Shown here in pieces: positions 40,997-49,010 of a stretch of 64,000 bases of DNA. The stretch is from assembly GCA_039180525.1 (NCBI GenBank), contig JBCDDF010000004.1, positions 62,001 to 126,000 on the forward strand. The letters run 5' to 3'. Position 1 is the stretch's first letter. Each line of letters starts with the position of its first letter. Both the position numbers and the translations under genes were made by a program. Below the pieces are notes generated by a model. That model saw only the letters and a program-made list of their open reading frames with translations. It had not been told where the DNA came from and made no database searches. Origin of the DNA: Halovulum sp039180525 (GTDB taxonomy: Bacteria; Pseudomonadota; Alphaproteobacteria; Rhodobacterales; Rhodobacteraceae).

Positions 40997-41928
40997 GCCT
41001 GGACCCGGCGGCGGTGCGGGCCGCCGCCCCGCCGGCGCCGGCGTTTTTCGACGGGTTCGAGGATCGCACCGTCGCGGTGCCCGGCGGTCATGTGTTTGCC
41101 CGTATCGGTGGCGCGGGGCCGCCCCTGCTGCTGTTGCACGGCTATCCGCAGACCTCTGCCATGTGGCACCGCGTGGCGCCCGATCTGGCGCGCGACTATA
41201 CCGTGATTTGCGCCGATCTGCGCGGCTATGGCCGGTCGTCGAAACCGCCCAGCGATGCCCACCATACAGTCTATACCAAACGTGCCATGGCCGGCGACCT
41301 GCTGGCGTTGATGGATACGCTGGGTCATGCGCGGTTTCTGATCGGCGCGCATGATCGCGGCGCACGCGTCGCGCATCGACTGGCGGCGGATGCGCCGGAC
41401 CGGGTTCGCGCCTTGGCGCTGCTCGATATCGCGCCGACGCGCGAGATGTATCGCGATGCCGGCTCCGCCTTCGCCGCTGCCTACTGGCATTGGTATTGGC
41501 TGATCCAGCCGGCGCCGTTTCCCGAACGGCTGATCGGTGCCGATCCGGACTTCTATTGGGTGTCCAAGTGCTGCGCCGGTGCGGCCGGGGCCGCCCCTTT
41601 CGCGGCCCAGGCGTTGGAGGAATACCTGACCGCCTGGCGAGATCCGGCCACGATCCACGCCGCCTGCGAGGATTACCGCGCCGCCTACGGCGCCGACATC
41701 GCGCATGACGATGCGGAGGATGGGACCAAACTTCCGATGCCGCTGCTGGCGTTGTGGGGCGCACAAGGCGCCATCGGTGCGCATTTCGACTGCCTGGCGC
41801 TGTGGCGCGAGCGGGCCGCGGATGTCAGCGGCCATGCCTTGCCCGGTGGTCATTATCTTGCCGAGGAAGTTCCGCAGGCGGTGCTGGCGGCGTGGCGGCC
41901 GTTTCTCGCCGCGCATGCCCGGCGATAG
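40993..41928 (+). CDS. Alpha/beta hydrolase of the fluoroacetate/haloacetate dehalogenase type
   Basis: A 311-residue hydrolase with the complete residue set of fluoroacetate dehalogenases: nucleophile D121 followed by Arg (GAHDRGARVAHRL), D145 (LLDIAPT), the halide pocket H166-W167 (YWHWYWL), Y212 (EEYLTAW) and catalytic H287 (GGHYLAEE). Such enzymes release halide from haloacetates; epoxide hydrolases of the same branch differ at the halide pocket. The start overlaps the SleB gene by four bases, an odd pairing. Actual substrate untested. Confidence 0.82.
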   Translation: MSLDPAAVRAAAPPAPAFFDGFEDRTVAVPGGHVFARIGGAGPPLLLLHGYPQTSAMWHRVAPDLARDYTVICADLRGYGRSSKPPSDAHHTVYTKRAMAGDLLALMDTLGHARFLIGAHDRGARVAHRLAADAPDRVRALALLDIAPTREMYRDAGSAFAAAYWHWYWLIQPAPFPERLIGADPDFYWVSKCCAGAAGAAPFAAQALEEYLTAWRDPATIHAACEDYRAAYGADIAHDDAEDGTKLPMPLLALWGAQGAIGAHFDCLALWRERAADVSGHALPGGHYLAEEVPQAVLAAWRPFLAAHARR

Positions 41929-41954
41929 GTGTTGCGCCCCGCATTCCTTGAAAC

Positions 41955-42025
41955 GCGCCCCGGACTTGTTCCGGGGCCTCCGGTCCCTGCGCGGAAGTTG
42001 AGGCCCCGGGTCGAGCCCGGGGCGC
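41955..42025. repeat. Pair of inverted REP-like hairpin elements (REPIN-like), copies A and B
   Basis: Copy A (41955-41980, plus) and copy B (42000-42025, minus) share the form GCG, 7-bp stem, 5-base loop, 7-bp stem, CCTC. Stems differ by a compensated pair (CCCCGGA/TCCGGGG versus CCCCGGG/CCCGGGG). They face each other 19 bases apart and sit between convergent genes, where the whole could fold into one long hairpin and end both transcripts. Confidence 0.8.
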
Positions 42026-42052
42026 GGCGGTTCCAACGCGCCCAGCGTCGCG

Positions 42053-42520
42053 CTAGCTCTCGCTCAGCCCGCAATAGGCGCCGCGGTGGAACACCAGTGG
42101 CGGCCGGTCGGCGCGTTCGAACCGTTTGACCTCGCCCACCACGATCAGATGGTCGCCGCCGTCATGCCCGGCGGAATGGGCGCATTCGAACCGCGCCGCG
42201 CAGCCGTCGAAAAGCGGCACGCCGCCCAGACCGGCGCCATAGTTCAGCCCTTCGAAATCCTCGCCGGAGCGGGCGAAGCGCACCGCAAGATCGCGTTGTT
42301 CGGCGGCGAGGACGTGGATCGCGAAATGGTCGGCCGATTCAAAGGCCGGGAAACGGGGCGAGTGGCGGGCAGGCGCCCACAGAACCAGCGGCGGGTCGAG
42401 CGACACCGACGCAAAGCTGTTCGCCGTGATCCCCATCGGCCCGCGCCCGCTGAGCGCGGTGACCACCGTCACCCCGGTCGGGAAACACCCCAAGGCGTTG
42501 CGCAATGCGCGTTCATCCAC
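42053..42520 (-). CDS. Flavin reductase family protein
   Basis: A 155-residue flavin reductase-like FMN-binding split-barrel protein. Signature segments are LGCFPTGVTVVTA (about 9-21), GITANSFASVSLDPPLVLW near 30-48 and FAIHVLAAEQRDLAVRFA. It resembles the small reductase partners of two-component flavin monooxygenases (HpaC/NtaB group), supplying reduced FMN; no monooxygenase gene is adjacent. It follows dnaE on the same strand. Confidence 0.9.
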   Translation of the reverse strand: MDERALRNALGCFPTGVTVVTALSGRGPMGITANSFASVSLDPPLVLWAPARHSPRFPAFESADHFAIHVLAAEQRDLAVRFARSGEDFEGLNYGAGLGGVPLFDGCAARFECAHSAGHDGGDHLIVVGEVKRFERADRPPLVFHRGAYCGLSES

Positions 42521-42585
42521 CGCCGATCCCTTTCGATGCCCGGGCCGTCACAGATAGGCCGGCGCTGGCGCTGTCAATCGCAGGT

Positions 42586-45500
42586 TCAAAACTCTTCCAC
42601 ATGGGCCACGCCGGGCACATGCTTGATCGCGCTTTTGATCTGCGGTGTGACCGGATAGCGCTCGGGCAGCGCGATCTCCACCTCGCCGGGCAGATCGGGA
42701 TGCATCAGCACCAGGTTGACCGGCCCGGCGCCGCGGGTGCGCGCGCCCCTCGCCTCTTCCAGCCGCACCGCGACGGAAGGCACGGCGGCGGGATCGTTGA
42801 CGAAGATCTTCAGCCCGGCGGGATCGGCGCCCGCGACGACATCGTCGATCGGCTGCACCCCGCGCGCCAACAGCTTGAGCTGCTCGCTTTCATATGTCGC
42901 CTCGACCGACAGCACCACATTGCGACCCGGCTCCAGCGCGTCGCGGTACTGCTCCAGCGTGTCGGAGAACACAGTCACCTCGTAAAGCCCGGTCGGATCG
43001 CTGAGTTGCACGAAGGCAAAGCGGTTGCCGCGCGCCGATTTGCGCTCCTGCCGCCCGGCCACGGCACCGGCGATCTTGGCCGCGCGCGGGGCGCTGCGCA
43101 CCGCCTCGGTCAACTCCGCCAGGGTCATCACCCGCTGGCGCTTTAGCGGCCCCATGTAGTCATCCAGCGGGTGGCCGGACAGATAGAAGCCGACCGCCTC
43201 ATGCTCCTGGCCCAGCCGCTCGGTCGGCAGCCAATCCTCGGGTTCCGGCAGGCGCGGGCTGGGCAGATCGGCGCCGCCCGCGCCAAACATCGACATCTGG
43301 TCCGAGGCACGATCTTCATGCGCCGCCGCCGAATAGGCGACCAGCCGGTCGACGCTTTCCAGCATCTTGCGGCGGTTCGAATCCAACTGATCGAAGGCCC
43401 CCGCACGCGCCAGCATCTCCAACGGCCGCTTGCCCAGCCGCTTCAGATCCACCCGCTGGGCAAGATCGAACACGTCCCGGAACGCACCGCCCGCCTCCCG
43501 CGCCGCGACGATCATGCGCATCGCTTCGATGCCCACATTCTTCAGCGCGCCAAGGCCATAGACGATCTTGCCGTTCTCGACGGTGAAGGTCGCCCCCCCC
43601 CGGTTGACGCAGGGCGGCACAACGTCGATCTCCAGCCGGTTGACCTCCTGCTTATAGACGTTCAGCTTGTCGGTCAGATGGATGTCGCAATTCATCACCG
43701 CGGCCATGAACTCGACCGGGTGGTTCGCCTTCAGCCAGGCGGTCTGATAGCTGACCACCGCATAAGCGGCGGCGTGGGACTTGTTGAACCCGTAGTTGGC
43801 GAACTTATCCAGTAGGTTCCAGACCTCCAGCGCTTTGCCCTGGTCGACCTGGTTCTCCCCCGCGCCGGCCAGGAACTTCGGGCGTTCCGCATCCATCGCG
43901 GCCTGGATCTTCTTTCCCATGGCCCGGCGCAGCATGTCGGCGCCGCCCAGGGAATAGCCCGCCATCTTGCGGGCGATCTCCATGACCTGTTCCTGATAGA
44001 CGATGATGCCTTGGGTTTCGTCCAGGATGTCGTCGATCAGCGGGTGGATGGACTCGCGCGGCTCCCGCCCGTTCTTGACGTTGCAGAACTTGGGGATGTT
44101 CTCCATCGGGCCGGGCCGATAGAGCGCGACCAGCGCGATGATGTCCTCGATCTGGGTCGGCTTCATCTGGCGCAGCGCATCCTTCATGCCGCTGCTTTCC
44201 ACCTGGAACACCGCCACCGTCTCGGCCTTGGCATAGAGGTCATACGCCTTGGCATCGTCCAGCGGGATGGCGCCGATATCCACCTCCACCCCGCGCGCTT
44301 TCAGCAGATCCAGCGCGTTCTGAATCACGGTCAGCGTCTTCAGCCCCAGGAAGTCGAACTTGACCAGCCCCGCGGCCTCGACCCATTTCATGTTGAACTG
44401 CGTCGCCGGCATGTCCGAACGCGGATCCTGGTAAAGCGGCACCAATTCGACCAACGGCCTATCGCCGATCACCACGCCGGCGGCATGGGTGGAGGCGTTG
44501 CGGTAGAGCCCCTCGACCTTGCCGGCGATGTCAAGCATCCGGGCGACGACCTCTTCCGACTTGGCCTCCTCGCGCAGGCGCGGTTCCTCGGCCAGCGCCT
44601 TTTCGATGCTGACGGGTTTGACGCCCTCGATTGGGATCAGCTTGGACAGCCGGTCGACCTGGCCATAGGGCATCTGCAACACGCGACCCACGTCGCGCAC
44701 GGCGGCCTTGGACAGAAGCGCGCCAAAGGTGATGATCTGCGCAACCCGGTCACCGCCGTACTTCTCCTGCACATAGGCGATGACCTCTTCGCGCCGGTCC
44801 ATGCAAAAATCGATGTCGAAATCCGGCATCGAGACGCGCTCGGGGTTCAGGAACCGCTCAAACAGCAACCCATAGCGCAGCGGATCCAGGTCGGTGATCG
44901 TCAGCGCATAGGCCACCAGCGATCCGGCGCCCGATCCGCGGCCCGGGCCCACCGGGATGTCCCGATCCTTGGCCCATTTGATGAAATCGGCGACGATCAG
45001 GAAGTAACCGGGAAAGCCCATCCCCTCGATCACGCCAAGTTCGAAATCCAGCCGTTTCTCATAATCCTCGACCGGCCCGGCATGGGGAATGACCGCCAGC
45101 CGGTCGGTCAGGCCGGCGCGGGCCTGTCGGCGCAATTCCTCGATCTCGTCATCGGCAAAGCGCGGCAGGATCGGGTCGCGGGTGCGTGCGCGAAAGGCGC
45201 AGCGGCGCGCGATTTCGACGGTGTTGTCCAAAGCCTCCGGCAGGTCCGCGAACAGCGCTGCCATTTCGTCCTGCGTCTTGAAGTAGTGCTGATCGGTCAA
45301 TTGCCGGCGCGGTTCGGCCTGGTCGACATAGGTGCCCTCGGCGATGCATAGCAGCGCGTCATGGGCGGCGTGCATGTCGGGCTTGGCGAAGTGCACATCG
45401 TTGGTGGCGACCAGCGGCAGGTCGAGCGCGTAGGCGATGTCGATCAGCGCGGGCTCGGTCGCGGCCTCGGCCGGCATCCGCGGCGCGCCGCTTAGGCCAT

Positions 45501-46029
45501 GTCGCTGGATTTCCACGTAAAGCCGGTCGCCGAATATGTCGCGCAGGCGCCGGGCGAGCGCCTGTGCATCCGCGCCTTTGCCGTCGCGGATCAGCCGGCC
45601 CAGCGGGCCCTCGGCGCCGCCGGTCAGACAGATGACGCCATCGCCATGTTGAGCCAGCCGGTCGAGCGGCACTTGGCTGACCCCGTCTTCGGGGTTCAGG
45701 TGATAGGCCGAGGACAGCGCCAGCAGGTTCAGATATCCCGTCTCGTTCTGGGCCAGCAGGACCAGCGAGGCCGGTGCCGGCGCGGCGGATCCGGGCGGTG
45801 CCGCCGCATAGGCGACCGGCAGTTGGCAGCCCAGGATCGGCTGCACGCCGGCCTTTGCCGCATATTCGGAAAACTCCAGCGCGCCGAACAGATTGCCGTT
45901 GTCGGTCACCGCCACGGCCGGCATGTCCGCCGCCGCCGCCAGACCGGGGACCGCACCCAAAGGCACGGCGCCCTCCAGCAGCGAATAGGCGGAATGCAGA
46001 CGCAGGTGGATGAATCGCGGCTCGCTCAC
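42586..46029 (-). CDS. dnaE: DNA polymerase III alpha subunit
   Basis: A full-length 1147-residue replicative polymerase catalytic subunit (DnaE1 type). The N-terminal PHP domain begins FIHLRLHSAYSLLEGA. The polymerase palm carries the catalytic aspartates in PDFDIDF and KFDFLGLK, with GPGRGSGAGSLVAYAL before them. The C terminus has the helix-hairpin-helix region (YGLGALKNVG), a beta-clamp-binding-like QMSMFG and an OB domain (IAGAVAGRQERKS). Typical alphaproteobacterial housekeeping gene. Confidence 0.97.
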   Translation of the reverse strand: MSEPRFIHLRLHSAYSLLEGAVPLGAVPGLAAAADMPAVAVTDNGNLFGALEFSEYAAKAGVQPILGCQLPVAYAAAPPGSAAPAPASLVLLAQNETGYLNLLALSSAYHLNPEDGVSQVPLDRLAQHGDGVICLTGGAEGPLGRLIRDGKGADAQALARRLRDIFGDRLYVEIQRHGLSGAPRMPAEAATEPALIDIAYALDLPLVATNDVHFAKPDMHAAHDALLCIAEGTYVDQAEPRRQLTDQHYFKTQDEMAALFADLPEALDNTVEIARRCAFRARTRDPILPRFADDEIEELRRQARAGLTDRLAVIPHAGPVEDYEKRLDFELGVIEGMGFPGYFLIVADFIKWAKDRDIPVGPGRGSGAGSLVAYALTITDLDPLRYGLLFERFLNPERVSMPDFDIDFCMDRREEVIAYVQEKYGGDRVAQIITFGALLSKAAVRDVGRVLQMPYGQVDRLSKLIPIEGVKPVSIEKALAEEPRLREEAKSEEVVARMLDIAGKVEGLYRNASTHAAGVVIGDRPLVELVPLYQDPRSDMPATQFNMKWVEAAGLVKFDFLGLKTLTVIQNALDLLKARGVEVDIGAIPLDDAKAYDLYAKAETVAVFQVESSGMKDALRQMKPTQIEDIIALVALYRPGPMENIPKFCNVKNGREPRESIHPLIDDILDETQGIIVYQEQVMEIARKMAGYSLGGADMLRRAMGKKIQAAMDAERPKFLAGAGENQVDQGKALEVWNLLDKFANYGFNKSHAAAYAVVSYQTAWLKANHPVEFMAAVMNCDIHLTDKLNVYKQEVNRLEIDVVPPCVNRGGATFTVENGKIVYGLGALKNVGIEAMRMIVAAREAGGAFRDVFDLAQRVDLKRLGKRPLEMLARAGAFDQLDSNRRKMLESVDRLVAYSAAAHEDRASDQMSMFGAGGADLPSPRLPEPEDWLPTERLGQEHEAVGFYLSGHPLDDYMGPLKRQRVMTLAELTEAVRSAPRAAKIAGAVAGRQERKSARGNRFAFVQLSDPTGLYEVTVFSDTLEQYRDALEPGRNVVLSVEATYESEQLKLLARGVQPIDDVVAGADPAGLKIFVNDPAAVPSVAVRLEEARGARTRGAGPVNLVLMHPDLPGEVEIALPERYPVTPQIKSAIKHVPGVAHVEEF

Positions 46030-46084
46030 TGCGCGCAGCCTACCGCGCGCGGGGGCGGGGTCAATCGCCCGACCGCGGCGCCGG

Positions 46085-46684
46085 TCAGAACCGCCCCGCG
46101 ACCAGAAAGCGGACCGTGGCGCGCAGCACCCGGTCGTCGAACATCATCAGCGAATGCGCGACCGGAAACCGGATCCGCCGATCCGGCGGCAGGTCGCCCC
46201 AGGCGCTTTCCAGCGACACCTTGCCGTCATTGGCGCCCTCGATCCCGGTCAGCACGCCATAGATCGGCCAGGCCGCCGTGCCGGCGATGGCGCCGATCTC
46301 CAGATCGCTGTCATCGGGCGCCGGTTTGGGTTCCAACTCCTCCAACACCGGCCCCAGAACGGGCGCCAGCGGCGCCATCCGCGCGGCCAGTTCGCTGCCC
46401 GCGTTCGGCGCACCGATCTGTACGATCCGCCCCCGTCGTTTCGCCGGCAGGCGCCGCGCCAGGTGCTTGGCCAGCACGCCGCCCAGGGAATGCCCGACGA
46501 AATCTACCTGGCCGGCGACCGGCATCTGCGGCGCCAGCCGCGCGATCAGCGCATCGGTATCGCCGGACCGGGAAGGATAGCCCAGATTGCTGGTGCCAAA
46601 CCCCGCCGCGCGCAGCCGCCGCTCCAAGGGCCGCATCGCGGCCGGCCCCCGCCCCAGCCCATGCAGCAGGACGACAACGCGCAT
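46085..46684 (-). CDS. Small alpha/beta hydrolase (lipase/esterase-like)
   Basis: A 199-residue esterase with the LHGLGRG oxyanion start, nucleophile elbow GHSLGG (Ser66) and a C-terminal His in PVAHSLMMFDD. The GAPNAGSELA segment places it with PGAP1-like/triacylglycerol-lipase-type hydrolases. No signal peptide. It follows the membrane protein gene by three bases, so the two are probably co-expressed. Confidence 0.85.
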   Translation of the reverse strand: MRVVVLLHGLGRGPAAMRPLERRLRAAGFGTSNLGYPSRSGDTDALIARLAPQMPVAGQVDFVGHSLGGVLAKHLARRLPAKRRGRIVQIGAPNAGSELAARMAPLAPVLGPVLEELEPKPAPDDSDLEIGAIAGTAAWPIYGVLTGIEGANDGKVSLESAWGDLPPDRRIRFPVAHSLMMFDDRVLRATVRFLVAGRF

Positions 46685-46687
46685 CGC

Positions 46688-47239
46688 TCAGGCCCGCCGC
46701 TCTGTGCCAGAAGTGGCTGGCGCAAGCATGATCGCGCCAAAACCGCTCCCGCGGAGCCCGGCGCGCGCCGCAAACACCAGCCCCAAGGGCAGACCGACCG
46801 AAATCAGGTGGTTGCCGGCATGCACCCGTCCCCAAACCGCGCCAAGACCGGCGATCACCGCCAGCAGCCAGGACGTGCTGCGGCCGCCGGATTTGCCGGC
46901 ACCCAGGAACCCGCCCTTCGTGAACATTGTCAGGCCAAGACCGGTCAGCGCCACCGCCGCGGGCACCGTCGGGGCCGCATAGGCCGCCATGGCTGCGGCC
47001 AAACCGGGCAAGCCCATGGCAAACACGCTCGCGATGACCGGTGGGGTCAGCAGGAAATGCAGGTTGATGCCCAGGATGATCGTGTCCGGCACCCGCCGTC
47101 GCCAGATCAGCCAACCAAACGCCAGCGCCGCAGCCGCGACCCAACCGGCAAGGACCACGTCATTCAAGCCGCGCCACAGCGCGAAAAAGACCAAGGAAGG
47201 CGCCGTTTCGATCCAAGCCGTTGCCCGATGTGTCGGCAT
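46688..47239 (-). CDS. Uncharacterised integral membrane protein
   Basis: A 183-residue protein with about five hydrophobic segments (VVLAGWVAAAALAFGWLIW, LHFLLTPPVIASVFAM, GLAAAMAAYAAPTVPAAVAL, SWLLAVIAGLGAVWG, LISVGLPLGLVFAARA). I do not recognise the family. The ATG at 47239 is chosen because it begins just before the first helix; the upstream extension is low-complexity. It probably shares an operon with the esterase downstream. Confidence 0.65.
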   Translation of the reverse strand: MPTHRATAWIETAPSLVFFALWRGLNDVVLAGWVAAAALAFGWLIWRRRVPDTIILGINLHFLLTPPVIASVFAMGLPGLAAAMAAYAAPTVPAAVALTGLGLTMFTKGGFLGAGKSGGRSTSWLLAVIAGLGAVWGRVHAGNHLISVGLPLGLVFAARAGLRGSGFGAIMLAPATSGTERRA

Positions 47240-47398
47240 CTCGACCCCATTGCCCAAAATTGCGGCGCCTGGCCGTGGCGGGGCTTGCCAAACGCCGCCC
47301 ACCCCGGTTTCATCGACTAGATAGAACCCAGGGGCCGCTGTCTATGCCGCATCGACGGCGCCACCCCTGCGCAACTTGGTACCGCGGCGGACATCACC

Positions 47399-48832
47399 AT
47401 GACGATCAGGTTTCTTCTCAACGGAGAGACTGTGACAGTTGACGCGCCCCCGGACACGACGCTTCTGGACTGGTTACGCGACAGCAAACGGCTGACCGGA
47501 ACCAAGGAGGGCTGCAACGAGGGCGATTGCGGCGCCTGCACGGTTTCCGTGACCGCGTTGGAGGCCGGTGCGCCCCGGCACCGCGCGCTGAATGCGTGTA
47601 TCCTGTTTCTGCCGCAGCTCCACGGCAAGGCGGTGCGCACGGTTGAGGGCCTGTCCGCGCCCGGAGGTGCGCTGCACCCCGTCCAGCGGGCGATGGTCGA
47701 TCATCACGGGTCGCAGTGCGGGTTCTGCACGCCGGGCATCGTGATGTCGCTCTACGCCGCCGGGCGCGAGGGCCGCCGTGACATCGATGACGTGCTGGCC
47801 GGGAACCTGTGCCGCTGCACCGGCTATGCGCCCATCGCTCGGGCCGCGGCGGCGGTGGCGGTGGCGGTGGCGGCAGAGCCTGGCGATCCGGCGCAGGACG
47901 GCAAGGTGGGCGGTGGCACGGTGGACGATGGCGAAGCGCTTTCCGAGTTGCGTGACGAGGCGGACCTGCATCTGGACGGCGCGTATCTGCCGGCGTCGCT
48001 GGATGCGTTCGCCGACTGGTATGTGGAGAACCCCGAGGCCACTTTGGTGGCCGGTGCCACCGATGTGGGGTTGTGGGTGACCAAGAACCTGCGGCACCTG
48101 CGGCCGCTGGCGTTTCTGCATCGGCTGACGGAGTTGCAGGACATCGTGCAGGGCGACGACGGTGTGCACATCGGCGCCGGCGTCACGCTGGCGCGGCTGC
48201 GCGCCGCGATGGTGGATCGGCACGCCGACTTCGCGGAACTGATCCGCCGCTATGGTTCGGTTCAGGTGCGCGCGGCGGCGACGCTGGGTGGCAATATCGC
48301 CAACGGCTCGCCCATCGGCGACAGCCCCCCGGCGCTGATCGCGCTGGGCGCGAGGCTGACCTTGCGGCGCGGGCACGCGCGGCGCACGCTGCCCCTGGAG
48401 GATTTCTTCCTGGACTACGGTCGTCAGGATCGCGCCGCGGGTGAATTCGTTGAAAGCGTCTTCGTGCCGGCCCAGCCCGACAGGTTGCGCTGTCACAAGC
48501 TGTCGAAACGGTTCGACCAGGATATCTCGGCCGTCTGCGGCTGTTTCAATATCGCGATCGAGGATGGAGCCGTCGCTGCCGCGCGGATCGCCTTCGGCGG
48601 CATGGCCGGCGTGCCGAAGCGCGCACGAGCGGTGGAGGCGGCGCTGATAGGCCGGCCCTGGTCGCGCGAGGCCGTGGCGGCGGCGCGTGCCGCCTTTGCC
48701 GAGGACTTCAAGCCGCTCAGCGACATGCGCGCCAGCGCGGCCTATCGCCTGCGCGCGGCGGAAAACATGCTGATGCGGACGTATCTTGAGGATCGGGGTG
48801 TAGCGACCCGGCTGGTTGGGGGCGCGGCATGA
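47399..48832 (+). CDS. xdhA: Xanthine dehydrogenase small (Fe-S/FAD) subunit
   Basis: A 477-residue subunit carrying two [2Fe-2S] clusters and FAD, which take electrons from the Mo subunit to NAD+. The plant-type cluster ligands are GCNEGDCGACTV plus a Cys in LNACILF; the second cluster has SQCGFCTPG and NLCRCTGY. The FAD domain shows VAGATDVGLWVTK and ATLGGNIANGSPIGDSPPAL. It oxidises hypoxanthine/xanthine to urate together with XdhB. The gap to xdhB (178 bases) holds a REP-like hairpin. Confidence 0.95.
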   Translation: MTIRFLLNGETVTVDAPPDTTLLDWLRDSKRLTGTKEGCNEGDCGACTVSVTALEAGAPRHRALNACILFLPQLHGKAVRTVEGLSAPGGALHPVQRAMVDHHGSQCGFCTPGIVMSLYAAGREGRRDIDDVLAGNLCRCTGYAPIARAAAAVAVAVAAEPGDPAQDGKVGGGTVDDGEALSELRDEADLHLDGAYLPASLDAFADWYVENPEATLVAGATDVGLWVTKNLRHLRPLAFLHRLTELQDIVQGDDGVHIGAGVTLARLRAAMVDRHADFAELIRRYGSVQVRAAATLGGNIANGSPIGDSPPALIALGARLTLRRGHARRTLPLEDFFLDYGRQDRAAGEFVESVFVPAQPDRLRCHKLSKRFDQDISAVCGCFNIAIEDGAVAAARIAFGGMAGVPKRARAVEAALIGRPWSREAVAAARAAFAEDFKPLSDMRASAAYRLRAAENMLMRTYLEDRGVATRLVGGAA

Positions 48833-48926
48833 GCCGGGTGGGGGCGCGGGTTGCGGCGCCGGATGCCTCCGGCGGGAATATTTGGGGAACAAAGAAGCGG
48901 GGTGACGTGCCGAAAGCGCGCGCGAC

Positions 48927-48952
48927 GCGTCCCGGGCTCGACCCGGGACCTC
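48927..48952 (+). repeat. REP-like hairpin element, copy C
   Basis: GCG, stem TCCCGGG, loop CTCGA, stem CCCGGGA, CCTC. It differs from copy B (42000-42025) only by the compensated outer pair (C-G to T-A). It lies in the xdhA-xdhB gap, where it may act as a message-stabilising or attenuating stem. Confidence 0.75.
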
Positions 48953-49010
48953 GATTCTTTCGGGTGCAACGCTGGGGCGGTCGGTGGCCCGCGGCCTGCG
49001 AGGTATTGCG

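Noticed and set aside
39953..41764. 603-codon minus-strand frame spanning the hisS start, the SleB gene and the hydrolase
   Set aside because: It crosses three supported genes, including part of hisS in the wrong frame, and shows no domain features.
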